In this document: positions 21,233 to 33,600 of the stretch, in pieces
How positions within the stretch are numbered: the stretch's first letter is position 1
Layout: the number at the start of each line of letters is the position of its first letter
DNA from: Nymphaea colorata
Taxonomy: Eukaryota; Streptophyta; Magnoliopsida; Nymphaeales; Nymphaeaceae
DNA: 64,000 nucleotides
Assembly (NCBI RefSeq): GCF_008831285.2
Contig: NC_045150.1
Location: forward strand, 15,621,362 to 15,685,361
Reading direction: 5' to 3'
Program-made: the position numbers and the translations under genes
The notes under the pieces: model-generated
Told to the model about the DNA's origin: nothing
The model's database searches: none
What the model saw: only the letters and a program-made list of their open reading frames with translations

Positions 21233-23767
21233 AGTGAATTCAAGAATGCATTGATCCTATATGATTAGAAGAGAATAAAACATTCCTACCACAACATTCA
21301 TTTAAAGACATTCATACCACAACATAGATCTAAGATTTTTGTTTTGATAACTATCATATATAAGAAGGAAAAGTTTTTAAAAATGGATTGGGGTTGTAGA
21401 CCATCAAGCATGAATCCAACATTGGGTCATTACTTGATTTTTGGTCTTAGTGAAGTCGGCAAATGAAAAATTAAAATCTTAAATGATAAGAGAAAATATT
21501 GAAAGAATGGAAAAGATGAAAGACTTGATCCCATGAGAGATATAGAGAAAGAGAGAGAGAAAGAGATTTTGAAAATCATAAAATCAAAGATTTAAAAGGA
21601 AGAGAGATATGTATTCATATACATATTTATATATACATATGTATATATATACATATAGATACGTATATGAAACCTTGTGAAAATGAGGTTTAAATCAAAT
21701 AGAGAAGAGAAGATCATTTTAGAAAGAGATAAAGATTTAAAATGGAATACACGTATATATATTTATATATACGTACATGAGAGTTTATAAAAGGATATGT
21801 TAAGTCATAAAGAGAGAATGACAAAGAAAGATATTCATGTGCACACATACGTATATAACATATATATACGCATATGTCTTCATGAGTATTAAAATCAAGA
21901 AATGAATTAAAAATAGCTGACTTCAATTTTTGATGTAGGCCGGAGGGGAACTTGGGCTCATGCAAGAACCTAAGTTAAGTCTCCAAGACCGCATTAGAGA
22001 GAGTATTTGGTTTTCAAAATCTTTTAGAAAATATGATTCTAAATATTTTTATGTGTGAAGAAAACACAACTATTACAAGAAAATTGATTTCTCCCGCCAT
22101 TGGGTATGGAAGAAAATCAAAAATACATGAAATGAGGAATGACGAAGTACTCATTTGGGTGCCTAATCGGGTGATTAAGAAATAAACTAAGCGTGAAAAT
22201 GACATGAAGTGGCACTTTAACATGTACAAATTCGTGAAGAGCTTTCCCAGATTGGATAAGTCTCAACCTCAAAAATCAACACAACAATAAAGAAATCTCA
22301 ACCCCAAACACTCATTTTCACCATGCATTTTCTCATTGATTAAGGAAAGATTAAAATACTATGTATGATCATCATCTCAAGCATATATGAGGAATGATGA
22401 CAATATAGCAAGCATATTTTTGGAGATAAATGAAGAAATGAGATTTATTCCGCCTTGCTCATACTCCCAGTGCACTCAAGATATAGCTCTTTTTTATGGA
22501 TAAGAAATCATTTGAGATTTCTTGCATGGTCATGGAGAGGTGGCAAGAGGAAAAGAAGAAATAGATGAAAATGAGAGAAAAAATACATACCTCGAATATG
22601 AATGATATTGGAAATGAGCCTTCTCTTTTGAATGATCTCGGAGTTGCCTAAGATGAAGCTCCAAGATGATGAACCACCAAGACATCACTTTGTGCTCCTT
22701 TGAAGAAATGGAACTTGATGAAGCTTGCTCCCAAAGTTGGAGAAGAATAGAAAAATGAAAAGAGACAGATAAGGAAAATCAAAAATTTGAAGTGAGGAAG
22801 CATGACATGGTTGGCTCCTTCGAAGAGTTGTAGTTTGATGACTTGCTCCTAGTTGGAAATGAATAAGAAGAATGAGATGGAAAGTAGAAGAAGGAAATGG
22901 AGGAAGAGAGCTAAAAACTTTAAGTCCTCAAGTGAGAATGCACTAGAGCTTCTCCAAGGGTTAGCTCATTGCCCAAGATGAAGGTAAATGGAGGCTTTTA
23001 TAGAGAGTTTTGGAGCCAAAACTCAAAATTTGAGTCCTTTGAATTTCAAATAATTTTGAATTATTTTTAAAAAGAAATGGGTTTGAAATGAGTATTGATT
23101 GGCCATTAAGCCTACAAATCCATTTTTGAGGTTTAGACATGGCTAATGCCCACTTAAAATGCTCAAAATCGCCCTTAACGGTCGATTTTTGAAGAAAAAT
23201 GGGGTTCATCTGTCGGCACCGGCACAAAAACGTGTGCACACGGCCACAGCCGCGCATGCGATCGCATGTTGCGCGTCACGCATGCGCGACGCGCACGCCG
23301 CTGTCGCATGACATGCTAGCACGGTCGTGTGGCCGTGCGACTGGCGCGCGCGTGGCTCGCAAAACCCCTTCATTCTCTTTTTTTTTTGTTTTTTTAAATT
23401 TATTTAAAAATGTATAAAATTGGTTTTTTGTTTCAAAAGGGTGGTCGACTCCGTTTCGAGTGACTCCAGACTCGCTTTAAATTTGGACGGGGTTCAATTG
23501 CTCACCGACAAGTTCTAGCGCACGATAATGGTTTAAAAACATATTTTGGCGTGAGAATGAGACCTTAAAAAAATGGAAGGTCCGCGCACGCGCGACGCTC
23601 AAAATTTGTCGTTTTGAACTTGATTCGAATTTTGGTTTTGGAATGCTTGATTTGGATCTAAACTTGGGTTTAAAAATTCATTTTAAATCGAATAGTTTGC
23701 AAATTTGTTTTGGGTCTAAGATTAAATCCGAATACAGTATTTTTGGAAAAATTTAGGGTGACAACAA
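21233..23767 (-). repeat. LTR-like non-coding block, possibly a Gypsy long LTR
   Basis: 2.5 kb without coding capacity. The minus strand starts TGTTGTCACCCTAAATTTTTCC at 23767, a layout common for long plant Gypsy LTRs. The interior is A/G-rich with (GA) and (TATA) tracts (21540-21900), and a 160-bp CpG-rich patch (23205-23365) has GCGCATGCG palindromes. The left edge coincides with the LINE-1 truncation. I could not find a matching TG...CA start with a target duplication, nor a second LTR, so this is only a suggestion. Confidence 0.4.
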
Positions 23768-23769
23768 GT

Positions 23770-24055
23770 AACCTCAAGTGGCATCCGGGTACCCCGCTTG
23801 AGGCGGGGTTGCCCAACTCCACCCAATAACTTATTTTATTTTTAAATATATATTTTTATTATAATTAATTACATATATTATATTATTATGTATTTTTTAT
23901 TATAATTGAACTGGACCTGCCAGAGCTCAAGGTCAAATTGTAGGCTTTTAGACAGGCCCAAGCTGTGGGCACAACTTGCGGTCCAGTTTGAATCTGACTT
24001 ATTATCAAGCTAGGCCAGCCGACCCAATGCTCAACCCTACCTCCAGCTCATTCAA
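23770..24055. repeat. GGCCCAAGC-type non-autonomous repeat
   Basis: Resembles the elements at 11245 and 47570: GGTACCCCGCTTGAGGCGGGGTTGCCC, an AT-rich core, then CAGGCCCAAGCTGTGGGC ... CCCAATGCTCAACCCTACC. Non-coding. Confidence 0.45.
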
Positions 24056-24939
24056 AGTGTTCAGTCTTGGGTCTGACATTTTACCTATGTAACTCTCACT
24101 TAACTTGCCAGGTTTGGGATGGAAGTTTTTACTTGTGTTTGATTGTGCAAGGTAAATCTGTATCTTTTACCTTGTTTATAATATTATTTCAGTGCACAAT
24201 CAAACACACTATTATAAAGAGTGTAGTTCGACAGAAAGTAACCAGTTTGCGCGGCCTAACAAGAGAGCAGAATCCCCACCCTTTAGTTTACCAATTCCCT
24301 TACCAGATCTGCTTTAAGTGTCTCGGAGTGTCACCCCTACTATGCTCTAATTTGCGTGTCAACAGGAAGTTGACACCCTATGAGCTCCAAATAATGACTG
24401 TTCAATTACCAGCCGTTGCTGTTTTGTGGTGTCAACCCCTTTGGGATGGACAGTAACTTGCTTATTGGTGGTTTCAATTACAACAAGAAAAGGGTAGGAG
24501 ACAAGTGTCAAAGGTAATCCTGAAATTTTATGCAGAAAATCTTCAACATAAAAGTATGCACAGGGCAAATGTTAGTTTCAATCGATCAAGCCATGACCGT
24601 TTCACTCATCCACATACACATATTTTGTTTCACAAATCCAACCATACAGATACCTGTAGAATGTTTACAAAATAATATTTAAATTTTATGAAAATTAGAC
24701 CTTTTTTACTCAAGGACACTAATACATAGTAAACCTTAGACCCTTCAAAAAATAGTGGACCTTTAACTATATATGTAATAAAATAATATGAAGCACTAAT
24801 GTATAATAAATCAAATCATGTCAGTCTGTGTGGGAAACTGTCACTTTATTTTGAGCTTTTATCAAGGTTTGATGCGTGAGAGAGAGGAAGAGGCTTGGCG
24901 GGACTCCAGTAATGTCACACCACTGAACCTCCCATTAGG
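24056..24939. other. Non-coding DNA
   Basis: I see no gene, RNA or element I can name here. The short frames are not family-like. Confidence 0.35.
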
Positions 24940-25540
24940 CAGCGGTGGAAAGCCAACGGGTCCGATCGACTGGGTCAATTATTATCCGCATAATCCGATG
25001 CACCTCATATGGATCCCGAATTATCAGGACCAAGCTTTGGATTTGGAGTTACATTGAATCATTTGGATCCAATATGGATTACTGGACCGGTGGAACTGGA
25101 TATGGGTCATCAGACGTTGATTGCGACCCGCTCCTACTGACAGATCCAAATGGAGGATAGGTTGGTTTACTTTTATAAAGTTGTGCTAAAGGTGCAGACA
25201 TGGCCGACCCGGAATCATAGTGCCAGACCCCAGCCCCATTGTCCCACAATCCCGTCATAGAGTTGATCTGGCGATGAAAGCGTTTTAGATTAAGGCTTGG
25301 ATCCAACATTTAAGATCGGTTAGATTCAGATCAGGACTTTATTTTTTAGACCTAATCTCGACGGACTAGCACATGATTTAATATGTAACTGGGTCAGACC
25401 TTTAATGGATCTGAATCAGACATCGGACTCAGAAATGGATTTGATCATGAAACTACATATGAAATCTAAATCAATTTGTAATCTGATCCGAAAAGGCCAG
25501 CATGAAGTCCCAACAACCTTACCTTCTTCATCTATTCATA
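24940..25540. repeat. GGATCCxxATCGGAC-type degenerate repeat
   Basis: Many copies of GGATCC/GGATCTGAATC-like words in both orientations (24955-25320 and 25320-25500), as in short non-autonomous plant repeats. Similar vocabulary occurs at 28600-28700. No coding. Confidence 0.4.
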
Positions 25541-25596
25541 TGAAAAAAAGTACTATAAGATTCATGACATAAGCCAACCAAAATTCATCATTACAG

Positions 25597-25755
25597 TGGT
25601 GAACACAAGCGAGCCGGGTCCGAGCTGTGCCAAGTCAAGCTTCGTCGAACTCATAAAAATGCTGGGGCTCGCTCGAACTCAAGACAATCTCAACAGAAAA
25701 GCTCGAGCTCGACTGGTCGAGCTAGTTTGCAGCTCGTTGAAATGAGCTACCCCAG
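25597..25755. repeat. Short GAGCTCGAGCTCG element
   Basis: Starts GTGGTGAACACAAGCGAG and ends GAGCTACCCCAG, with inner GCTCGAGCTCGACTGGTCGAGC. Related in wording to 38789-39625. Confidence 0.5.
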
Positions 25756-25889
25756 TGATCCCTCGGCTGCTCTCCATCTTCTTCTTCTTGACTATTCTTC
25801 TTCTTCTTCTTCTTGTTTGTGGAGACATCTTAAACAGAGGACACCATGAGAGAGGGGGAATGAAGAGGGAGGGAATCCTCGACAAATCG

Positions 25890-26015
25890 AGGGTTTTCGA
25901 AACCCTCAATCGAGTGACGAGGGATCAGAACCCTCGATCAAACCAATGATCAATAAAGGGTTTGATTGAGGGTTTTTTAAACCCTCAACAAATCGAGGCT
26001 TTCTTAAACAGAAAC
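25890..26015. repeat. Imperfect inverted repeats of AACCCTCGATCAAACC
   Basis: AACCCTCGATCAAACC (about 25931) is followed after a 13-bp loop by GGGTTTGATTGAGGGTT, and further CCTCAATCGAG/CCTCAACAAATCGAGG arms lie around it. This is MITE-like foldback DNA. Confidence 0.5.
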
Positions 26016-26139
26016 CCTTCTGAACCCTCTCGTTTCTTTCAAGTTCCCCTCCTCTGTTCATTTTCTCCCCTCCTTTTTTTTTCTTTGCAGCATACAAAGC
26101 TCGTAATGATGCGTGGTTATCAGCCACCCATGCATGCAC

Positions 26140-26450
26140 TTGTTCGGGCAACCAATGCAGCAGAAATTCTTATGTTTCATCAGAGATAAATGGCATATTA
26201 ATGTCAGGCCTGGAGATGGTTCCAACCGATGTTAATTTTTTAATTAGCTTAAATAGTAACTTTTAATGGGCATGACATAAACAAGTAACTGGCCATGAAT
26301 AAGCAATTTGTGGGGGTCCGTGCAGGCAATTGCCCACACAAGGCCATATATAACCCATCCCGGCCGGCCAAGAATATGATGTTTCGAGGACAAGGTTGTC
26401 CGTTATCTTGTGCTTTAGTTTTGTGCGATAATTGAAAGTATTGTAATTCA
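26140..26450. repeat. Direct repeat, copy 1 (pair with 27130-27430)
   Basis: Shares ACCAATGCAGCAGAAATTC, GCAATTGCCCACACA and AAGAATATGATGTTTCGAG in order with 27130-27430, same orientation, about 80% alike by eye. A local duplication 1 kb apart, split by the MITE at 26844. Confidence 0.8.
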
Positions 26451-26843
26451 TCCCCACCAGCAAGATGCTCTTGCTCATCACAGCTACTTTAGGAAGAAGT
26501 GATGGGATTTTCTTTGGAGTTCTATCATCGTCTAAAAGATCTAGAGCTATGAGCTGTCAAGTGGTTACCATCCAGAATGGAGCTGCTACTTATTGCAAAG
26601 GCAACTCGAGGAATCGTCGAGTCTTCACATTTATTGTGGATATTTTACTACCAACATGAATGTCTTTTCGTTTTTTCGTATTTTTCATATAAATAAGAAA
26701 ATTGAATGGTGACTCACTTTTTTTCACATTTTTCACATTGTCATTTGATTCTAAATCACACCATATGCATCTCCCTTCTCTTCTGCCCTCCCACTTTTCT
26801 CCTCTTTCTCGTTGCGTGTAGAGCTAGAATTTTAGGGTGCATT

Positions 26844-27033
26844 CAGGGGCGGAGTCAAGGGGAACCATTAGGGGCCCTGACCCCCCCTAAAAAAAAATTA
26901 AAGATATTACATTTAAAATTTTCAGTTGTCGTATATAAAAATTTTAAAAAATGATATTTTGGCTCCTGTTAAAATTTAGAAACTTTAATTTCGTCTCTCA
27001 TGAAAAATTTTTTGCTTTTGGCTCTACCCCTAC
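26844..27033. mobile_element. hAT-like MITE, 190 bp
   Basis: Terminal inverted repeats CAGGGGCGGAGTC (left) and GTAGGGGTAGAGCC (right end, complement) flank an AT-rich core that starts with the AGGGGCCCTGACCCCCCC block. Flanking GTGCATT occurs at 26837-26843 and 27034-27040, consistent with a 7-8 bp target duplication. The CAGGGGCGGA end is typical of hAT non-autonomous elements in plants. Confidence 0.8.
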
Positions 27034-27129
27034 GTGCATTACTGAAATGATGTATAAAAAGCATGGCAATGCATGCATGGGTACATTAATTATGTAAAAT
27101 AGGTGGAATGAACAAATGACTAAAAATAA

Positions 27130-27430
27130 AACGTGCGGTTAACCAATGCAGCAGAAATTCATATGTTTCATTAGAGATAAATGTCAGACTAATGCCAGGC
27201 CACGAGATGGTTCCAAGCAATATTAACTTTTAACTAGTTTAAATAGCAACTTTTAATGTGCAATAAATAAATAACTGGCCGTGAGGTAAATAAATAAGCA
27301 ATTTTTATGGGTTCGTGTGTGCAATTGCCCACACACACCCATATGTACCCCACCACGGCTAAGAATATGATGTTTCGAGCGCAAGACTATTTTGTGCTTT
27401 AGTTTTGTGCGATATTGTAAGCCAAAGATT
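27130..27430. repeat. Direct repeat, copy 2 (pair with 26140-26450)
   Basis: See the first copy. This one reads AACCAATGCAGCAGAAATTC at about 27140 and AAGAATATGATGTTTCGAG at about 27362. Confidence 0.8.
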
Positions 27431-27902
27431 GCAATATGTATGAGATTATTATGGTCATTTGTGTGATATAAATAGCCCATAGATTGCAATATTATAGACA
27501 AGATGTTGAACTTCAAACAAGGCTAAATGTCAATTTGCCAACGAGTGATCTTGTGTGAAACTCAAAGACTGTATCAGTGTATAGTGCACGAAATACATGA
27601 ATAGAAGTTAATATAACACAAAGGACCCCGAAGGCAGGGGAATTGGGGGGAAGGGGCACCTTCAGGCTTCTTTTTCAGTTGGTGGGTTGTTAACCTCTTG
27701 TTCATCCAAAATAAAACACAATTAACCTTATAATGCAGTGAGAGTAGACATAATGCTATGCTAATTGTCACCACAACCAAAAATGGACAAAGTACTTTGG
27801 CTGCATTCGTGTGTCTTATGTCCATTGTTCTCTAACGGTTTTATTTTTGGGGATATCCTGCTTCTAAGTTGAATAATATATTATGTACTAATTGCAATAC
27901 TT

Positions 27903-28365
27903 ATGGGTCGTTTGGTAAAAGAGACATTTTGTAAGTATCTCATAAATCTACCTCAAAAATTAGGGCAAGTTCATGAAACAATAGTTTTAGTGTTTCATGA
28001 ATCTACCGAATATTTAGGACAGATTCATGAAACACTCACAAGTGTACTTGCTGCCAAAGAGCCTCCAAGAGGTTGTTTGAAAACAATAGCAAGATGTTAC
28101 TTTTTCATGCATCAGCCATAAAACATTTTTTAAAGTGTCCTATAAATTTAACCTACTTTTAGGTTGGAAGCATGGGATAGTAACATTTTTACTATTTCCA
28201 AACAGCCTTAATAGGAACACTTTGTTATTATTCCATGTATTTTTTCCAAAAATTGGGGTAGATTCATTAAATATTTTCACTAATGTTTTATGAATATGCC
28301 TCAATTTTTGAGAGACATACATGAAACACTAACAAAGTGTTCCTCTTGCTAAACAACCTTTAAAT
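27903..28365. mobile_element. Nested MITEs with GGGTCGTTTGG-type ends
   Basis: The outer ends GGGTCGTTTGGTAAAAGAGAC (27904) and the complement AAGGTTGTTTAGCAAGAGGAAC (about 28365) form imperfect inverted repeats. Inside, AGAGGTTGTTTGAAAACAATAG (about 28068) pairs with CTATTAAGGCTGTTTGGAAATAG (complement, about 28215), so a second element of the same type sits within the first. Non-coding. Confidence 0.62.
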
Positions 28366-28582
28366 GACGTTTGGATTTTGTTTGAGTAACTATTGTTTTA
28401 TAATCTGGTTTCACATAATATTTGGATTTTTTTTTACCAAAAAAATACTGAGCCTTGTTTTTTATAAAAAAAAAACATTTTGATTTCTTGGTCTTCAAAA
28501 TTTGAGTTTTGATCTTCAATCTTTGGCCTTGGTTATTTTTATTTGGCCCATTCTTTGTGTCTCTGCTGGTTCTTAATTTAAT

Positions 28583-29030
28583 AATGGAAAACTAATTTTG
28601 GTAGATACGGGGTTCGGGTCTTCTGGATCAAACCCTGTCTTAGCTGTATGAAATAGGAGCATTTCGGATTTAAAATCCAATGATGGCATTTGGATCAGAA
28701 CCCCATCAAACTCCAATCTTGTCATAAAAAGGTTCGATTTGGTAAAGAAATAGATCTGACCCGCTTTCCAAAGAAGCTTCCCACCACCAATGGTAACAAG
28801 TACCATGAAAAGGCCGAAGGTCAAAATGGAAAATAATGTTTTCCGAACAGCTACTGGCGACACAAGATGCCATGCTCGTGACAGAATCGGACATCACATG
28901 TGATCAACCTCCTAGTCCATGACTTGAAACATTTTCCTATTTTTCTAATAATTTATTTTCACTCTCTCTCTCTCTCTCTTTTCAAATATTTTTTTATATA
29001 TTTGTACAAACAAATGAGATTGGAAAGATA
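28583..29030. repeat. 0.45-kb direct repeat, copy 1 (pair with 36435-36950)
   Basis: Matches 36435-36950 in the same orientation along its length (GGAAAACTAATTTTGGTAGA, ATTTAAAATCCAAT, GACAGAATCGGACATCACAT). It ends in a (CT)n/AT-rich tract followed by TTTGTACA.. in both. The two copies bracket the block with TNL-A's TIR exon and LINE-2. Confidence 0.87.
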
Positions 29031-29635
29031 TCTTAAATTACAACTAATTTACGGATGATGGTGCCACAACTCATGGGGAATGAAACATGTACAACATGGT
29101 GCAACACACAACGTGAAGTGGTCACAGAGCGATAGAGAGGGAGGAGTCCATTCCCTTATCACGTTGATGTTACGTTAAACCATACCAATTACTGCACAAC
29201 GCGGCAGCCATGGTAATGAGGACCAGACTCATTGATGCAGACCTAATTGCATTCATGTGACACCACGCTGGCTTGACTGCATTTTGATTCAACAACCTTG
29301 GAGGAGGAGGGGGGGGGGGTGGGGGGTTTGATTATTTTATATTTGAAACTCATAGATCTGATATGGTAAAAAAATCAATAGTCATCAAATCAAGGATCTT
29401 AAGTAGACGTAAATCCTTGTATTATATTTTGCATCGAGAAAAAGTCAAATTTAAAAACTGCAATTGATTTGACATATTTTTATTGATATAGTAAAAGATT
29501 TCATACTTCATCAAATGAAGGAACTTTTTCAGACCTAAATAGTATTTTTAAATCTTCATTTATATATGTACATTGAAGAAGAAAAAAATCGAATTTAAGA
29601 TATCTTTCCAACCTCTCATGCAATCAAATAGGGCC
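29010..29635. repeat. Foldback element between repeat copy 1 and the TIR exon
   Basis: GAGATTGGAAAGATATCTTAAATT at about 29018 reappears inverted at about 29597-29621 (complement GAGGTTGGAAAGATATCTTAAATT). The sequence is absent from the corresponding place in the second 0.45-kb repeat copy. It contains a G-run (29308-29330). Probably a MITE of about 0.6 kb. Confidence 0.5.
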
Positions 29636-30031
29636 TTAGGTTGAGCCCAATATCGTTCTAACCTCACGCAAAGCATTCTTCCAGTCGCTCACCTCTTCCT
29701 TTAGCTTCTCATTATTCTCATGCCTCTCGAAAGCTGGCAGAAAAGGACCTTTCTGATTCCCAAAATCGGAAGGTTCAACACCGAAGAATACAGGAAGAAT
29801 GATGAGCCTCCATGGCTCCGCCCTCCTGCACTTCACCATCTTGGTAATCTCTCCCAAACACCACTCGGAATCAGCGTAACCCTCAGAGATGATGGGCACA
29901 AACATCCTCCCCTTTCTATGTACCCAGACAAGTTATTCACCCTCTCACCCTTCTCCAAATTCACGTTATCTATGAAGGTAGAGATGCCCCTTGTTACCGA
30001 GGTGTCATAAAGATGGGCAACGAATCCCTTG
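29636..30031 (-). pseudogene. TNL copy A, TIR exon, distal part
   Basis: Minus-strand TIR domain coding: GFVAHLYDTSVTRGISTFID, EKGERVNNLSGYIER, then (next frame) MFVPIISEGYADSEWCLGEI, VFFGVEPSDFGNQKGPFLP and VSDWKNALREV. TIR domains of plant immune receptors self-associate and cleave NAD+; the Glu of the WCLGEI motif is the usual catalytic residue and is present. A one-base loss near 29907 relative to copy B shifts the frame between the two halves, and a 3-bp insertion adds one residue (LIILPVFF). The exon is cut at 30031 by LINE-2 and resumes at 34813. Confidence 0.88.
30022..30031. repeat. Left target-site duplication of LINE-2
   Basis: GAATCCCTTG here and at 34803-34812, directly flanking LINE-2. 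The uninterrupted site in copy B (about 58002) reads GAATCCCTTGCGGGTG, as expected. Confidence 0.9.
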
Positions 30032-30050
30032 GGGATCATGAAGCCACCGA

Positions 30051-30602
30051 GTGAAAGGCAAAACTAAGGTCCCCAACAGCAGCCGTGCTTCTACCAGTGC
30101 TGCCTCCAATCGGCGGGCTGGAGGTAAGTCAACTAACCCAAATCCTTTTGCTAATTTAATGCATCTTAGCCCGAACTGTAATCTAGAGAAGGATGGGCCT
30201 CCTGGATTCTCCTCTAACCTGAACGGGGAGAAAGTAGCTAGCCCCAACAAGTCATCGGCAGAGAGGGAGACCCCGGTGCTCAAATTCTTGAGCGTCTCTA
30301 AGGACTCAGAGTCTTCATGCAATACGAAGTATGTCAATAGTAGGCAAGGCCAAAAAAAAGGTTTCCGATACATGGGTAGGGGGAAGAAGGGGAGACCCCC
30401 CTCGAAGGCTACCAACCTCATTGAGCTTCTTATGGCTCACTCACCTGGTTCTAAGAAGAGAAAGATGGTGGTCAGGACAGAGGGGAATGTTGCTCAATTG
30501 GAAAATATTGAGGAGGCCATTTCTGCTGAAGGGGAGAGCTCCAAACGGGATACTATGGAGGCGTGTGAGCCTCATGATAACAACCCTAATTCTTTCCCAT
30601 GA
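30051..30602 (+). pseudogene. LINE-2 ORF1, C-terminal part
   Basis: The basic, Ser/Pro/Lys-rich tail of a LINE ORF1 (DGPPGFSSNLNGEKV, GSKKRKMVVR). DUF4283 and the zinc knuckle lie in the missing 5' part. Its stop TGA (30600-30602) overlaps the ORF2 start ATG (30599-30601) as ATGA, a coupling arrangement known from LINEs. Confidence 0.72.
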
Positions 30603-33600
30603 AAGTACTGTACTGGAATATCCGAGGTCTCGCTAGGATGGAGGCCCAAAAGGAGTTGAGAGATATTATGGTTCAAGCGAAGCCTGAGATTGGGTTCATT
30701 TCTGATTTTATGGTTGATTCTCTTGCATGCTACTATGAAAAGCGTTACCGATTATGATTTTTTGTCTAATGATAATGTGTTCAATGGTAGGGGTAGAATT
30801 ATGTCTTTTTGGAGGAAGAATGTTGTGCAGGTTCTTAGTTACATTGTAGACACATTGGGTTGGTATGTGTTTGAAGGACCTTCGCGATGACAGAAAAACT
30901 ATTATATTTGGTATCTACTTGCCTACGAGGCTTGTGGATAGGCTGGAGAGCCTTATTAGGCTTGAGGCAGTGGTCTCCAGGATAAATGGACCATGTATGG
31001 TCATAGGGGATTTCAATGCTATGATGGGTAGCTGGAACAAAACGGGAGCTCCTCCTGTAGCTAGATCTTCGCTGGCCTTCAATCGCTTCATTACATCCTG
31101 CCTTATGACTGAAGTGGAGGACCCCTCCAAGAAATTTATGTGGTCTAATCATAGAAGGGGGTCACATGCTGTGTTGTGTAAGCTTGACTGGTCTTTTGTG
31201 AATGGTAAGTGGGTTTCTGAATTTGGTGCTTGGGGAACTCTCAAGGTCTCTACTTCCTCCACTTCTGATCACAGCCTTTTAGTGTATCAGATGTCCACGA
31301 ATGGTATTCTAAACAAGGGTCGTCGTCCCTTCAGGTTCTTCAAGCCTTGGATCATGGATTCAGATGGGTTGGATATAGTCAAGAAGGAATGGGGCTCCAA
31401 TGTCACAGGCTGTCCCATGATCAGACTCCTTAAGAAGCTAGGGTTAGTTAAATCTGCCTTACTGAGATGGAATGCGGAGAAGTTTGGTCGGCTAGAAAGC
31501 AGGATCGAGAACCTTCGTCTTCGCCTAGACCAGAGCAGGCTTCTTGTTGAACATGGGGACTGGGGAGCTACTAAACAGGAGTATGAGATTAGAGGTTTGC
31601 TCAATGATGCCCTTCTTATGGAAGAAGTTATGTGGAAGCAAAGGTCTCGGATTAGATGGCTTGCTGAAGGGGACAAAAACACATCTATCTTCCACATCAT
31701 GGCCAACTGTCGTAAGGCTAAGTGGTATATCAGAGTCATTGAAGTTGATGGGGAAACACATACAGAGGAGGCCAAGATTTTGAAGGCGTGTGTACTTCCC
31801 ATTTCCAACAGCTTTTGGGGTCTGATGTAGCATGTGGAGATATGTTTGCAGATATAGAAGACGGCGACATGGTTACCGATGAAGAGAACCAATGGATGCT
31901 TCAACCAATCATGAGAGAGGAGATCGTTATGGCAGTCAAGAGTTTAGACAAGGACAGTGCTGCTGGCCCAGATGGCTTCCCGAACTATTTCTATAAGGAC
32001 TGTTGGAGCATCATAGGAGATGATGTGGTTGTAGCTGTGCAAGATTTCTTCCTAAAAGCAAAACTTGTTGGCAGTGTTAACCACACCATGATCTGCTTGA
32101 TAGCAAAACAACAGAGTGCCATCAGGGTTGAGGATTATAGGCTCATATCTCTATGCCACGCCATTTATAAGATTATTGCAAAAATTATCGTTATCAGGAT
32201 GAGGGATGTCATCATGCGACTGGTTCAAAGGAACCAAGCTGCTTTTTCTAAAGGGAGACAAATTCAAGACAACATATTATGGGCGAATGAGATTGCTAAT
32301 TCTAAAGATTTTTGGTCGAAAGGGGGCTGTTTTCTTAAGTTGGACCTCTCAAAGGCTTATGATAGAGTTTCTTAGAAATTTTTGCAGAATAGCATGCATG
32401 TGATGGGATTCTACCCCAGATGGACAGAATTAGTGATGAAATGTGTTACTTCAGTGTCGTATGAGATGGTGATTAATGGTCGCTTGGGGGACAGGTTCAC
32501 CGCTTCGAAAAGACTCAGACAGGGGGACCCGATGTCCCCATACCTTTTTATTCTTGTTATGGAAATCTTCAACCGCCGTATTCAAGTGCAGGTTCGCAAC
32601 AAGACCATCCAAATTCTCAAGATCCGGAATGTTTCTCAAGAGACAGGAGCGGTTATGTATGTCGACGATGTTCTCATGGTTTCTAAGGCTTCTATAAGTT
32701 CCTTTTGTGCCATTAAAGATATGCTTGAGCAATTTGAGAAGTTCGCTGGTATGAAAGTGAACAAGGAAAAATCTGTTGTCTTCCTGGAAAAAATTCTAGA
32801 TTGCACGGTACAGGATCTCAGCAACATCCTTCAATGGCTGATTGGTTCCCTTCCAGCAGATTATCTTGGTGTTCCCTTTTTCTGTGGTAGACTGACTGAG
32901 GACATGTGTTGTCCACTGATTTCTAAAATGGAAAGTAAGTTGGCAGGATGGAAAGCTCGCATTCTTTCTTTTGTTGGGCGTATCATCCTTATTAAAAATA
33001 TGTGTTGTCTACCCTCACCCACTATTGGATGATGGTCTTTTGTCTTCCTCGTAGAATCAATAAAAAACTTGAAAATATTTGCAAGAGATTCCTTTGGAAT
33101 GATGGTGAGTCTACTCGGCATATCCACCACATCAGTTGGGATAGACTTTGTAACCCTTATGATCTTGGGGGCATTGGCCTCCCTAAAATGGAGGACCTGA
33201 ACCGCGCACTATTGGCTAGCAGGTGTAGCAAGCTCTTGATGGATGATGGCATATGGGACAAGGTGTACAAAGATAAGTACCTCTAAAAGAATAGCCTTTA
33301 GACCCTTAATGGATCAATTATATGTAGCTGGGGCTGGAAGGGGCTCATTTGGGGCTGGAGGTTTATTCAGGATAAGACAGAGTGGAAGCTTGGGGATGGG
33401 AACCGTTGTCGTTTCTGGCTTGATCCTTGGCAGGGTAGGCCACTTATCCAACGGATAAGTGGGGAGAGTTATGTTAATATTGTTAGGGAACTCAATACAT
33501 CAGTTAATAATAAGGTGCTCTTGAACAGGGGGGACACGAATGGTTTTGAGGATGTGTGGATAGGCCTCATTGGCAACATAGACTCCATCCCCCTATCTAA

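Noticed and set aside
23205-23365. CpG island promoter
   Set aside because: No gene start nearby; lies within an LTR-like repeat block.
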